Below are positions 7,159 through 15,991 of a stretch of DNA of 64,000 bases, one piece after another. A program made the position numbers and the translations under genes. Under the pieces are notes generated by a model. The model saw only the letters and a program-made list of their open reading frames with translations, ran no database searches and had not been told where the DNA came from. Position 1 is the first letter of the stretch; every line of letters starts with the position of its first letter. The stretch is from Bacteroidales bacterium (lineage in GTDB: Bacteria > Bacteroidota > Bacteroidia > Bacteroidales > Marinilabiliaceae): the NCBI GenBank assembly GCA_003249255.1, contig QKJP01000059.1, forward strand, positions 62,001-126,000, given 5' to 3'.

Positions 7159-9516
7159 TTAATACGCTATTTTTAGCACCTCGTCAAAATATTCAACAAA
7201 ATGAGGAGTTACTCCTTCTTTTATATGCAAAGGCAAAGCTTCAAAATCCTTTTTATTCTCGGCCGGAAATATTAACTCGAATACTTTTACTCGCCTGGCT
7301 GCGATTGTTTTTTCTTTCACTCCACCAATTGGTAATACCTTACCGGTAAGAGTTAATTCACCGGTCATGGCTAGTCTTTTTTTCACCGGTTTGTTTAGGG
7401 CTAAGGAATATAAGGCTAAGGCCATGGTAATTCCTGCAGAGGGTCCATCTTTTGGAGTGGCACCTGCCGGTACATGCAAATGGATCTGATGCGTATTAAA
7501 GAAATCTACTTTTTTCTTGGCCATCAATCCTCTTATGTAGGAATATGCTATTTCGGTAGACTCCTGCATAACACTGCCTAATTGCCCGGTGCGCTTAAAA
7601 CCAGGACTATCCGTCTCGATTGCCGATGCTTCTATGTATAAGGTAGCGCCGCCTAAAGCTGTCCAGGCTAATCCTAAGACTACACCAGGAAAAGCTTTTG
7701 GATACAATTCTTCAGTTGAAAAAACTGCATGACCAAGATAATCTTCTAGATTCTTTACGTTTACATGAACTTGCTGAATACCTTTCTCGGCCATTATTAA
7801 GGTGGCTTTACGCATGATTTTCTTAATTTGGTTTTCGAGATTTCTCACCCCTGCTTCCCGTGCGTAACCATCAACAATCTTTACCAGCGAACCCTCTGTG
7901 ATTGAAACTTCATTATTTTTTAATCCATGTTCTTTTCTCTGTTTGGGAAGAAGGTAACGCTTGGCTATTTCAACTTTCTCTTCTAATATATAGCCCGATA
8001 ATTTGATGATCTCCATCCTGTCTAGCAAAGGCTGTGGGATAGTATCCAACTGATTAGCGGTTGTTATAAAAAGAATATTGGATAAGTCGAAACGAACATC
8101 AAGATAATGATCTAAGAAATCTGCATTTTGTTCAGGATCTAGTACTTCTAACAAGGCAGCTGAAGGATCGCCTTGATAACCATTCCCAATTTTATCAATC
8201 TCATCCAGCATAATTACCGGGTTACATACGCCTGTGCGCTGCAGGCTTTGAATTATTTTTCCCGGCATGGCTCCAATATAAGTACGCCGATGCCCTTTAA
8301 TCTCAGCTTCATCACGCATACCTCCTACCGAGAAACGATAGAATTCTCGGCCCAAAGCTTGAGCTATAGATTTACCAATTGAAGTTTTTCCGACACCGGG
8401 GGGACCAACTAAACAAATGATAGAACCCGATACCTTACCTTTTTTAACGATGGTACTTATAAATTCTAAAATACGCTCTTTTACATCTGCTAAACCATAA
8501 TGTTGCTTATCAAGAATATTGCGGGCTTTTAACAAGTCATGGTTATCTTCTGTAAAAACGCCCCATGGCAGACTGGTTAACCCGTTTAAATACGAGCGTG
8601 AAACCTGAAATTCGGGAGAACCGGGCTCCAGAATATTTAGTTTATTAAGTTCTTGATTTATAACATTTGCAGCTTCAGTTGAAAGTTTTAGGTCTTTAAT
8701 TTTATTTTCTATTTGTTCGATTTCATTAGCCTTATCATCTTTTTCTAAGCCTAATTCTTTCTTAATTACCTTTAGTTCTTCTCGCAAAAAGAATTCTCGT
8801 TGTTGGTTCGAGATCTTTTCTTCAATCTGTTTTTGTATATCTTGCTCTAAGCGGCTTACTTCAATCTCTTTCTTAATGAGAACCAACAGCTTTTCACTTC
8901 TTTCGAATAGATCACGAGTTTCAAGCAATTCTTGAAGTTGATGCCCATCAGCACTTAAAAACGAGGCTACCATATCGAATAAAAGCCCGGGTTTATCAAT
9001 GCCGATATTTGAGATGGATATTTTTATTTGCTCCAGAAAAACCGGATTATACTGTACTAACTCTTTTGTTAAATTAATTACGGCTAGAGAATATGCTTTT
9101 AACTCTTCTGTTAATTCAATTCCAGTCTGGTCATCGTAAATTACCTGCCATTGATTTAAATCCTGTCGATGTACTTCCTTTATAAATTTAAACCTGGTTA
9201 TGGCTTGTACTATTATATTTACAGTATCTTCTGTAATGGCAACCACTTTTAATATTCTTAATAAAGTTCCTGTTTTATAGAGCTTGGATGCTGAGACTGT
9301 TTCAGCATTCTCTTCTTTTATTAAGGAAACTCCTATAAAACGCTTTGCATGTTCCATGGCATGTTTTACATGCTGCACTAATTGCTTACCGGAAAATGCC
9401 AATGGTATGGTTAAGCCCGGAAAGAGGGGCCGATTTTCTAATGGTAATACAGAAATGTTATCCGGATATATTTCGGATACTAAAACCAGACCTTCGTTAA
9501 TATTCGCCTTATCCAT
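7159..9516 (-). CDS. lon: ATP-dependent protease Lon
   Basis: Lon degrades misfolded and regulatory proteins in the cytoplasm as a hexamer. From the ATG chosen here it is 785 aa, the usual length. The N-terminal LAN substrate-binding domain covers about 20-215, followed by a coiled helical linker with the FFLREELKVIKKELG motif. The AAA+ module has Walker A GPPGVGKT at 371-378 and Walker B VIMLDEIDKIG. The protease domain has the catalytic dyad Ser693 (KDGPSAG) and Lys736 (GGVKEK). A GTG two codons upstream (9522) is an alternative start. It heads the 5'-distal end of a run of minus-strand stress genes (two Hsp20, HtrA, 66-aa protein), but a strong terminator separates it from them, so it has its own transcript. 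Confidence 0.97.
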   Translation of the reverse strand: MDKANINEGLVLVSEIYPDNISVLPLENRPLFPGLTIPLAFSGKQLVQHVKHAMEHAKRFIGVSLIKEENAETVSASKLYKTGTLLRILKVVAITEDTVNIIVQAITRFKFIKEVHRQDLNQWQVIYDDQTGIELTEELKAYSLAVINLTKELVQYNPVFLEQIKISISNIGIDKPGLLFDMVASFLSADGHQLQELLETRDLFERSEKLLVLIKKEIEVSRLEQDIQKQIEEKISNQQREFFLREELKVIKKELGLEKDDKANEIEQIENKIKDLKLSTEAANVINQELNKLNILEPGSPEFQVSRSYLNGLTSLPWGVFTEDNHDLLKARNILDKQHYGLADVKERILEFISTIVKKGKVSGSIICLVGPPGVGKTSIGKSIAQALGREFYRFSVGGMRDEAEIKGHRRTYIGAMPGKIIQSLQRTGVCNPVIMLDEIDKIGNGYQGDPSAALLEVLDPEQNADFLDHYLDVRFDLSNILFITTANQLDTIPQPLLDRMEIIKLSGYILEEKVEIAKRYLLPKQRKEHGLKNNEVSITEGSLVKIVDGYAREAGVRNLENQIKKIMRKATLIMAEKGIQQVHVNVKNLEDYLGHAVFSTEELYPKAFPGVVLGLAWTALGGATLYIEASAIETDSPGFKRTGQLGSVMQESTEIAYSYIRGLMAKKKVDFFNTHQIHLHVPAGATPKDGPSAGITMALALYSLALNKPVKKRLAMTGELTLTGKVLPIGGVKEKTIAARRVKVFELIFPAENKKDFEALPLHIKEGVTPHFVEYFDEVLKIAY

Positions 9517-9570
9517 AACCACATTTTTAGACCTTAAAATTTACGGAATATTTCAGGAAAACGCTATTGT

Positions 9571-9623
9571 AAAAGGACTGCCGAAATCAAATGGTAGAAT
9601 CATTAATTCTTCGGCAGTCCTTT
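9571..9623 (-). terminator. Rho-independent terminator downstream of the 66-aa gene
   Basis: A 14-bp stem, AAAGGACTGCCGAA pairing with TTCGGCAGTCCTTT, with a 24-nt loop. On the minus strand the 3' arm runs into TTTTACAAT. It separates the small gene from lon. Confidence 0.8.
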
Positions 9624-9703
9624 CCAAATCACGGAGACAATTATGAAAGACACAAGCACTTTCTCATCAACCAAACAAGTTTATTTCCTGTATGATACAC
9701 GTT

Positions 9704-9904
9704 CTAATTTTTCACTTTTAATACACTATTTATGGCATCGGGGTACAAATGATTAAACTTATCGTTTAACCACTTTGATAATTCCTGCCTCTCAGACGGT
9801 TGCAACCACTTATAAGACTTCTCTAATTCCTTCCTAAACAACACCTTATCTTCTTTCACGCCATTTAAAACACATTTTTGATGCTCTAACATACTGTTCA
9901 ACAT
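9704..9904 (-). CDS. Small conserved-looking protein (66 aa), function unknown
   Basis: The ATG at 9904 is preferred over a TTG two codons upstream. The product is a soluble, helical, charged 66-residue protein with one Cys and a LQPSERQELSKWLNDKF segment. No family is recognised. It sits 100 nt downstream of htrA and is closed by its own terminator, so it could be read through from the htrA transcript. A role in proteostasis is suggested only by position. Confidence 0.55.
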   Translation of the reverse strand: MLNSMLEHQKCVLNGVKEDKVLFRKELEKSYKWLQPSERQELSKWLNDKFNHLYPDAINSVLKVKN

Positions 9905-9943
9905 ACTCAATAAATTTTAAAAGGTTAATAGCAATAAAGTATC

Positions 9944-9995
9944 AAGAGGTGAGGATTAAGTATCAAGATTTAATCTTAATACTTAATGCCCTCTT
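9944..9995 (-). terminator. Long hairpin downstream of htrA
   Basis: Inner stem ATTAAGTATCAAGATT pairs with a near-perfect complement ending at 9987 (one G-U). Outer arms AAGAGG / CCTCTT extend it. The position 8 nt after the htrA stop codon suits a terminator or 3'-end stabiliser, although the T-run is weak. Confidence 0.5.
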
Positions 9996-10002
9996 TAATC
10001 AT

Positions 10003-11529
10003 TTATAGTCCGAAAGCATAGTAATAAACACCCGGGTAATCTTCATATTGCCCCTCTACCATAACACCACCTTTTTTATTCTCAAGGTATTTTACAAAAT
10101 CATCAATTTGATTAAATACTTTTCCATCTACTTTGGTTATTATGAAGCCTTCCCGTATATCTGTATGCTTTTTAATTTTTCCGGAATTGAGTTTTGTAAT
10201 CTTTAAACCACCATCAATTCCCAGTTTCGACTTGGTTTTATTATCCAATTCTTCAAGCTCAATTCCAAGCACATCTAAAATATCGCTTTCGTCTCGTTCA
10301 TGCATTTTTTCTTTTCCATCCTGGTTGCGCAAAGTGACATCAAAATCAAGCTCTTTACCTTTTCGGTCAACTTTTATCTTCACTTTATCGCCAGGATGAT
10401 GACGACCTATAATTTCCAACAATTTGGAAGTTGTTTTAACCTCTACTTGATCGATATTAATTATAACATCGCCTTCCAAAACACCGGCATCTCCAGCTGC
10501 GCTGCTGGCTGCAATACTATCTACATATACTCCATTGGTAACATCAAGGTCTTTTTCTTTAGCCAGATTTCCGTCCACGTTACGAATCATTAAACCAAGA
10601 TAACCTCGCTGAACCATACCATATTTTTGAAGATCAGTCACCACTTTTGAGACAATATTGGCGGGAACAGCAAAACCATATCCGGCATAAGCGCCGGTTG
10701 GGCTTGCAATGGCGGTATTAATACCAACCAACCCCCCTTTTAAATTCACCAAGGCACCTCCACTATTTCCCGGATTAATGGCAGCATCGGTTTGAATAAA
10801 CGATTCGATGGCACTGCGGTCTTGAAGAATGTTAATATTCCGACCTTTGGCACTTACAATACCTGCTGTAACGGTAGAATTTAAATTGAAAGGATTACCA
10901 ACAGCCAAAACCCATTCACCAACTTCTACACCATCGGAATTCTCAAATGCAATGTATGGTAAGTCTTTCTCTTTTATTTGAAGCAAGGCCAAATCGGTAG
11001 ATGGGTCTGTTCCAATCACTTTGGCTTTAAATACCCGGTTATCTTCCAAAGTCACTTCAATATCGTCTGCATTGCTTATAACATGATTATTCGTTACAAT
11101 GTAACCATCACTGTCAATAATTACACCCGAACCGGTACCTACTCTGGTTTGAGGGCCCCGTTGTTGAGGGCTATTATATTGCCGGGGAGCTTCAAATTGT
11201 GGTCCAAAGAAATGTTTAAAAATATCGTCATCAAAAAAATCTCTAAAAGGATCTGATTGTCGATGATACTGTGGAGTACGCACTTCTTGTATTTGTGTAG
11301 ATTTAATGTGAACTACTGCCGGCATCACATCTTTTGCTACCTCTGTAAAATCAAGCGGAAGGATTTCTCCATTTTTATTAATTGTATATGCAGCACCCAC
11401 TACCGGGGACTCAGATACATGCTCTATTTTGAAGGTAGTCTGTTCCTTTTCAATGGCAAAATACCAAGTTCCCAAGGTAATAGCACTTCCCAGCACTGCT
11501 GAAATAACTAAACTACTTATTCGTTTCAT
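10003..11529 (-). CDS. Periplasmic serine protease of the HtrA/Deg family
   Basis: A 508-aa Do-type protease and chaperone for misfolded envelope proteins. Residues about 7-25 form a signal anchor or uncleaved signal peptide. The trypsin-like domain (about 60-280) has the full triad His149 (TNNHVI), Asp179 (DPSTDLALL) and Ser256 (GNSGGAL). The first PDZ domain spans about 300-395 (GYLGLMI onward); a second, shorter PDZ-like domain spans about 415-508 (GFIITKVDGKVF). An 'FF/HFF' aromatic Q-linker lies before the protease domain. The start has a strong Shine-Dalgarno GGAGG about 9 nt upstream, unusual for this phylum. It lies between Hsp20 genes and Lon. DegP versus DegQ subtype is not decidable. 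Confidence 0.95.
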   Translation of the reverse strand: MKRISSLVISAVLGSAITLGTWYFAIEKEQTTFKIEHVSESPVVGAAYTINKNGEILPLDFTEVAKDVMPAVVHIKSTQIQEVRTPQYHRQSDPFRDFFDDDIFKHFFGPQFEAPRQYNSPQQRGPQTRVGTGSGVIIDSDGYIVTNNHVISNADDIEVTLEDNRVFKAKVIGTDPSTDLALLQIKEKDLPYIAFENSDGVEVGEWVLAVGNPFNLNSTVTAGIVSAKGRNINILQDRSAIESFIQTDAAINPGNSGGALVNLKGGLVGINTAIASPTGAYAGYGFAVPANIVSKVVTDLQKYGMVQRGYLGLMIRNVDGNLAKEKDLDVTNGVYVDSIAASSAAGDAGVLEGDVIINIDQVEVKTTSKLLEIIGRHHPGDKVKIKVDRKGKELDFDVTLRNQDGKEKMHERDESDILDVLGIELEELDNKTKSKLGIDGGLKITKLNSGKIKKHTDIREGFIITKVDGKVFNQIDDFVKYLENKKGGVMVEGQYEDYPGVYYYAFGL

Positions 11530-11715
11530 AATTTTTGCCTCCGTTAATTAAAGTTTTTTTTAGTTGTTAATTTCAATGAATGAATTCACGTTCAACTATT
11601 TCAACCCGGAAACACAAAGGCCGAATTTTCATTTTATGTATCTCCGGTAAAACATCTTGAACGATTACATATTTTAACACACAAATTAGAACTTGCCCGG
11701 TTTTTTTTTGATTAC

Positions 11716-12210
11716 TTAGGCTGCTTTAGAAAAAAGACTCTGCCATCCTTCTTTGACCTTCTTCATCCAAGTACTAGGGGCAGGTTCTTTCACATTAAGA
11801 TCTACCTGTTCTTTATCACTTCCCGAAACATGAATTTTTCTTGCTTGAGTCTTCTTAGGAATTTCAATATGAAGCACTCCATTTTTGAAAGTAGCTTTTA
11901 AGCTATCAAGGTTTGCATTAACTGGTAACATGATTTCCTTTCTGATGTGCCTTTCTGTTCTTCCTGTTTTGTTGAATAGACCTTTACTGTTGTGCTTCCC
12001 TTCGATGATTAATTTATTATCGCTAACGTTTAAGGATAAATCTTTTTTTGAAAATCCATCTAAGTTATTTTCTATAAAATATGAATTTTCTGTTTCATGT
12101 AACCCTTCATTTAGGAATCCAAACTTTGGCATAACAACATCCATCAATGAAAATTCATAGAAGGGATTAAAACTTAAAAAAGGGCTTTGGCAATACATTA
12201 ATGATTTCAT
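11716..12210 (-). CDS. Hsp20/alpha-crystallin small heat-shock protein, divergent
   Basis: A 164-aa ATP-independent holdase. The alpha-crystallin domain spans about 38-130 and includes the LSLNVSDNKLIIEGKH strand pair and the ATFKNGVLHIEIPK motif that closes the domain. The C-terminal extension is long (about 35 residues), ends KEGWQSLFSKAA, and lacks a clear I-x-I anchor right after the domain. The N-terminus contains YCQSPFLSFNPFYEF, an aromatic-rich oligomerisation segment. It lies downstream of a second, more canonical Hsp20 gene. A hairpin between the two makes partial read-through likely. Confidence 0.9.
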   Translation of the reverse strand: MKSLMYCQSPFLSFNPFYEFSLMDVVMPKFGFLNEGLHETENSYFIENNLDGFSKKDLSLNVSDNKLIIEGKHNSKGLFNKTGRTERHIRKEIMLPVNANLDSLKATFKNGVLHIEIPKKTQARKIHVSGSDKEQVDLNVKEPAPSTWMKKVKEGWQSLFSKAA

Positions 12211-12343
12211 GGCTTATCTCTTTTATTAATTGTTCAACCTACCTAAAAAAGTAACTGCTCCTTAGTTTTATTAGGAAAACCTAAAAGCAGAAGACCTAAC
12301 GAAAACCATACAAAGAGCTTAATAAATTAGAGTCCAAAACCTA

Positions 12344-12363
12344 GGGGCAGACTTATCTGCCCC
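12344..12363 (-). terminator. GC-rich hairpin between the two hsp20 genes
   Basis: A perfect 8-bp stem GGGGCAGA / TCTGCCCC with a 4-nt loop lies 10 nt after the stop codon of the upstream hsp20. On the minus strand it is followed by TAGGTTTTGG, a poor T-run, so it may act as a partial terminator that tunes the second gene. Confidence 0.6.
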
Positions 12364-12373
12364 AATTTATTTT

Positions 12374-12826
12374 CTACATGATCTCGATCTGACGAGCTGG
12401 TTTTGGTTTCACTTCTTCTCGTTTTGGCAAAACAAGATGAAGAATACCATCTTCATAGTTGGCAGAAATTTTATCCGCCTCAATCCTACTTTCAGAAATG
12501 GTAAAAGACCTTTGGAAAGACTGGTAACTAAATTCACAACGAGTTAATTTTTCACCATCTTTTTCTGTGACTTCATTTTTCTTTTCGGATGAAATGGTTA
12601 AACGACCATTGTCATAGTTTACCTTAAAGTCATCCCTCTTTAGACCGGGAGCCGCAACATCAATTAAATACTCATTGTCATTTTCTTTAACATTAACGGC
12701 TGGTAATGTAGAATTTGTACTTGAATAATTTGAATTATTCCAATCCATCAACTCATTGTCGAAAAATCGCTCAAACAATGAAGGCATTGATGGAAAAAAG
12801 CTGTTTGATAATTTAGCTAGTGTCAT
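12374..12826 (-). CDS. Hsp20/alpha-crystallin small heat-shock protein
   Basis: From the preferred ATG the product is 150 aa, a typical class A Hsp20. It starts MTLAKLSNSFFPSMPSLFERFF (aromatic N-terminal arm). The alpha-crystallin domain at about 40-140 includes LPAVNVKENDNEYLIDVAAPG, DDFKVNYDNGRLTISSEK and the ANYEDGILHLVLPK signature, followed by a short tail with a QIEIM anchor (I-x-I type). The start is fixed by a textbook GGAGG 7 nt upstream of the ATG; a TTG five codons upstream lies before that Shine-Dalgarno. It binds unfolding proteins and hands them to other chaperones. Confidence 0.95.
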   Translation of the reverse strand: MTLAKLSNSFFPSMPSLFERFFDNELMDWNNSNYSSTNSTLPAVNVKENDNEYLIDVAAPGLKRDDFKVNYDNGRLTISSEKKNEVTEKDGEKLTRCEFSYQSFQRSFTISESRIEADKISANYEDGILHLVLPKREEVKPKPARQIEIM

Positions 12827-12833
12827 GGCTATT

Positions 12834-12839
12834 TCCTCC
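12834..12839 (-). promoter_or_regulatory. Strong Shine-Dalgarno of hsp20
   Basis: GGAGGA on the minus strand ends 7 nt before the ATG at 12826. It decides the start codon and is notable because most genes in this window lack such a site; htrA nearby also has one. Confidence 0.75.
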
Positions 12840-12916
12840 AAAATTTTAGTTTGACATCATTTAAACGTTCGCTCTAAATATTTCAAAGAAAATGCCAAAA
12901 AAAGAGGCTCTTTTAA

Positions 12917-12939
12917 AAAATCAATAATCCATTGATTTT
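12917..12939. promoter_or_regulatory. Palindromic operator candidate upstream of hsp20
   Basis: A perfect inverted repeat AAAATCAAT-N5-ATTGATTTT lies about 90 bp upstream of the hsp20 start. It does not match the CIRCE consensus. It could be a regulator binding site; no cognate regulator is visible in the window. Confidence 0.35.
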
Positions 12940-13220
12940 CAATTCATTTTAAAACACAACACAAAACAATCCACTCTGACATAATTACAGCACACGAAGA
13001 CCAATGATGACATTTATTCATACGAACGTCATCTATACATATATAAATCGTGTGAAATCAAGGCACTAATGAAATATAATAAATTGCCAAATTGTCAGCA
13101 TTATTGAAATTGGAATTAAATTAAGTCTGATAACAAAATACCATTAGCTACATTTGAAATAGCTGGTACAGTTTAATTCGATACAAAAAATTACAAAATA
13201 TGCATATCTGTTTTTTGACA

Positions 13221-13330
13221 TAATGATTTTAACCCGAGGGACAAAAGCACAGAGTTTAAAGAGTTAAAGTATAAAATTCAGCAAACCTAAGTCCCTGTTT
13301 TAATGTATTTTGACATTATACCAATCTTTA
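13221..13330. repeat. Degenerate intergenic repeat, copy 1 of 2
   Basis: Shares an AAAGCACAGAG block and a 3' TTTTGACATTA..CCAATC block, in the same order and orientation, with 53221-53345. An internal AGGGAC / GTCCCT inverted repeat spans 13237-13296. Both copies lie downstream of minus-strand genes. Confidence 0.45.
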
Positions 13331-13358
13331 TTATGCATGATATTTAATGGTAGACATT

Positions 13359-13393
13359 CAAAAAAAAGCCCGACCGGAAAATCCAATCAGGCT
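13359..13393 (-). terminator. Rho-independent terminator of the small membrane protein gene
   Basis: On the minus strand AGCCTGATTGG pairs with CCGGTCGGGCT (11 bp, three G-U) around a 5-nt loop and is followed by eight T residues, about 20 nt after the stop codon. Confidence 0.9.
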
Positions 13394-13414
13394 ATGGTAA
13401 CAATTCTGTTATGT

Positions 13415-13909
13415 TTATGCCTGAGCAACTTCTGCTTCAACAGTTTGTTTAGAAAGCTCAAAGGCTCTAATGATCGTTTGCATGGCTTTATGCCTTATTT
13501 CCTTTTTTAAAAACGCGTTTTTAAACTCATACCTTTGAGTTTTTCCCTCCACCAAGTGAACAATAACCATACTTTCAGGAGTGACCTTTTCGATGTCTTT
13601 AACATTTTCAAATTGTATCTGAGTTTCAATTTTACCAGTCATGTACTGAAAATACTTCTCTGCTACCACCAGAATAATTGAATTCATGCTTGCATAGCCA
13701 CTAATAATTGAAATAATACTAAACAGGAACGCGCCACCAATTTTTAGAACAAATCCAGAATCTACATAGTATTTATCCAACAAACCCGGCATTAATATTA
13801 ATAGAAAGATAAACAACAAAGCGCCACCTATCATCTTAGTATAGGCCATGGTGTTTTTACCTTCAAAAGCAATTACTTTTTCACTCTCTTCATTTGTCTC
13901 GTAATTCAT
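13415..13909 (-). CDS. Small membrane protein with PH-like domain, unknown function
   Basis: The ATG at 13909 (MNYETNEESEK) is preferred; a GTG 19 codons upstream would add a hydrophobic but poorly supported extension. The product is 164 aa. Two adjacent membrane segments lie at about 28-45 (GGALLFIFLLILMPGLL) and 55-75 (IGGAFLFSIISIISGYA). The C-terminal cytoplasmic half (about 80-160) reads as an amphipathic beta-strand/alpha-helix pattern like bacterial PH (bPH2-type) domains. Function unknown. A monocistronic unit with its own terminator and the repeat cluster upstream. Confidence 0.65.
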   Translation of the reverse strand: MNYETNEESEKVIAFEGKNTMAYTKMIGGALLFIFLLILMPGLLDKYYVDSGFVLKIGGAFLFSIISIISGYASMNSIILVVAEKYFQYMTGKIETQIQFENVKDIEKVTPESMVIVHLVEGKTQRYEFKNAFLKKEIRHKAMQTIIRAFELSKQTVEAEVAQA

Positions 13910-14069
13910 TTTGTTAGAATTTGGTTTTTTAACACTGAATAAGACAAAACTATAAAAAACATCCACCTAACAGCCTTTATACGGGAGAAATATTCAAAAT
14001 CATCAATATAATTATAGTTTTACCATGCCATGAAACAATAACAAGCATCTATCACAGCCCATAAACAAC

Positions 14070-14232
14070 TTTAGAGGTAAGTAGTTAAATACTTATCAAT
14101 AGTAAGGTTACGTTAACATCAAAGATGCGGTATCATTAAGCAGAGCCTGAAGGGCTATGAATATCATGGCATGATATGGTTAGCGCCAAATATAGGTGCG
14201 TAATCTTAATCACACGACTACGCACTTTGGCG
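14070..14232 (-). repeat. Palindrome-rich intergenic repeat, copy 1 of 2
   Basis: About 150 bp, matched by 29937-30087 in the opposite orientation with roughly 85-90% identity by eye. It contains a perfect palindrome ATATCATGGCATGATAT and a terminal hairpin in which GCGTA..C and G.CTACGC arms flank TTAATCACAC. The hairpin's outer arms CGCCAAA / TTTGGCG occur in full only in this copy. In both places the element has the same orientation relative to the flanking genes, with the hairpin end nearer the 3' end of the upstream gene. No reading frame. Confidence 0.85.
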
Positions 14233-14349
14233 TTTAAATAAAATACCTGATTAATATCCTAGCCCTGACCGGCTAGACTATGGGATAGCGCCCAATTTGG
14301 GGCTTTTTAAATTTATACAGAAATGTATGTACTTATCTACTGACCTCAA
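14229..14349 (+). repeat. Dispersed intergenic repeat, copy 2 of 2 (candidate small RNA)
   Basis: The second copy of the element at 4591-4712. Both hairpins are kept: CTAGCC / GGCTAG at 14260-14276, and a GCCC..GGGC terminator stem followed by TTTTT. The sequence directly abuts the palindrome-rich repeat. No TAnnTTTG box is present upstream of this copy, so it may be silent or only a terminator. Its plus-strand sense is antisense to the flanking genes. Confidence 0.8.
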
Positions 14350-14384
14350 AACAACTTTTTTTATACAAAAAACACTTAACAAGT

Positions 14385-15347
14385 CTACAAAGCCTCCACC
14401 TCTTTTACTGCCTGACAAAAACGCTCTTCCCAGTCTCCTGAAATCAACACATAATTTATATTTACTTCCTCTAGCTGTCTTCGATGATAACAGTCCAAGC
14501 GATTACGCTCGGACTCCGTTAGTCTGGTTCCATCCTGAATAAATGGCACATCATTATTAAGGTATAGATACAGATCGCAACGATTGGCTTCTTCAACATG
14601 TGGCTCTACAATCAAATCTTCGTTGAATAAAAACTTCGAATAGGATTTGGTGATATTTATATCTGTATCAATGAATAACAAATGTGGTAATTTCTTACTC
14701 ATCTCTACAATAGCTCGAGCATGCTCATGAGCAATATGCTGTAAATCTTCGGGTTTACATTCCTGACTTTGTTGCACAATGTCTCTTCCAACTTCAGAAA
14801 CGTATTGCCCTTGAAAATGCTTTGTCAATCGTTTTACCAATGTACTTTTACCGGTAGATTCGGTACCAAGAATACAAACTTTTTTATGGTAATAAGTTTT
14901 TACAGGATCGGGAATATGTTTTTGATGAGCCTGCGGATTACTCCTGATTTGGGTTGCTGATATTTCTTTTTGATGGGGATACATGTAATGTTCACAATCT
15001 AAATATCCCGCCAGAAAATCGCCATAAGGCTCACAAGATACTACAACATCTATCTTGGGTAAATTCTCTTTGATTGCCTGAGCCCATACTTTAGACACAT
15101 CCACGGATGATTCTGATGTATTGGGCAATAGCACCTCATCATACTCGAATAACACCGGCTTTACTCGTTGATTTTCGTAAAAAATATCCTGCACACATTT
15201 TATTCTGAATTCGGATGGCATACTTTCGTTGTAAGATACACATACCCATACAATCACCTCATCGCACACAGTAAGTGCATAGTTTATCAAATTCACATGA
15301 CCACTATGAATGGGCATAAACTTCCCCAACACTAAACCTCTACGCAT
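14385..15347 (-). CDS. nadR: NadR-type NMN adenylyltransferase / ribosylnicotinamide kinase
   Basis: A 320-aa bifunctional salvage enzyme. The kinase phosphorylates nicotinamide riboside to NMN; the adenylyltransferase makes NAD. The N-terminal nucleotidyltransferase domain has the HxGH motif (H14, H17) and the ISATQIR motif at 129-135. The C-terminal P-loop kinase has GTESTGKS at 161-168 and the ligand-proximal FIDTD motif. The helix-turn-helix repressor domain of the enteric NadR is absent, so this is the two-domain form. It overlaps pnuC by 16 nt and is the last gene of the eight-gene operon. Confidence 0.93.
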   Translation of the reverse strand: MRRGLVLGKFMPIHSGHVNLINYALTVCDEVIVWVCVSYNESMPSEFRIKCVQDIFYENQRVKPVLFEYDEVLLPNTSESSVDVSKVWAQAIKENLPKIDVVVSCEPYGDFLAGYLDCEHYMYPHQKEISATQIRSNPQAHQKHIPDPVKTYYHKKVCILGTESTGKSTLVKRLTKHFQGQYVSEVGRDIVQQSQECKPEDLQHIAHEHARAIVEMSKKLPHLLFIDTDINITKSYSKFLFNEDLIVEPHVEEANRCDLYLYLNNDVPFIQDGTRLTESERNRLDCYHRRQLEEVNINYVLISGDWEERFCQAVKEVEAL

Positions 15348-15991
15348 TCTCTTTCTGTTTTAATCCAATTGACCAAACCGGCAATTGCCATCATTAAAAA
15401 CACTAGGTACTCCATTGCGATAAACAGCACCCCTTTTTGCAGATAAATCCCAATGCTTACCACGTCAACCAAAATCCATAATACCCAACATTCGATGCGC
15501 TTGCGAATCATTAAAAAGGTGGCAGCTATACTCAACACTGTTGTAAATGCATCAAAATACGGAAAAGAGGCTTTTTCGGGAAAATAGGTCGGTAGCCACA
15601 CATGAACTTGAGCCATGCCATTACCTATTATATAAGTATTAAATATTAAAAGAACAATCAGTATTATTTGAGTTTGAGAATGCATGTAAGATATCTCATA
15701 AGATGATGATTCTTCTTTACCTTTTTGCCAACTATGATATCCTAAAAAAGACATAATCAGAAAAAAAATCTGAAGTAACATATCTGAATACAAGCGAATT
15801 TGGTAATATAGAATGAAGAATAACATGACGTTAAAAACGCCGGTAGTCCAAGTATGAATATTAGCCCTTGTGGCCAGATAAACAGAAATTAATCCCAATA
15901 GTGTTCCTGAGAATTCCAGAAAACTAACCGGATAATCTATGATGTGAAACATGGACTGATTCACGTCAAAGAGAAAGGCTAATATATCCAT
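15332..15991 (-). CDS. pnuC: Nicotinamide riboside transporter PnuC
   Basis: A 219-aa inner-membrane protein with about seven hydrophobic segments. PnuC proteins import nicotinamide riboside by facilitated diffusion, driven by phosphorylation in the cytoplasm by NadR, which is the next gene. The family features visible are the LEFSGTLLGLISVYLATR first helix, the YLATRANIHTWTTGVFNV loop, and the WVLWILVDVVSIGIYLQKG segment with a Trp-rich substrate site. The thiamine-specific relative PnuT is an alternative, but the NadR partner favours nicotinamide riboside. It overlaps the receptor gene by 13 nt. Confidence 0.93.
   Translation of the reverse strand: MDILAFLFDVNQSMFHIIDYPVSFLEFSGTLLGLISVYLATRANIHTWTTGVFNVMLFFILYYQIRLYSDMLLQIFFLIMSFLGYHSWQKGKEESSSYEISYMHSQTQIILIVLLIFNTYIIGNGMAQVHVWLPTYFPEKASFPYFDAFTTVLSIAATFLMIRKRIECWVLWILVDVVSIGIYLQKGVLFIAMEYLVFLMMAIAGLVNWIKTERECVEV

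Noticed and set aside
12827-13000. CIRCE element upstream of hsp20
   Set aside because: The consensus TTAGCACTC-N9-GAGTGCTAA is absent; only an unrelated AT-rich palindrome is present.
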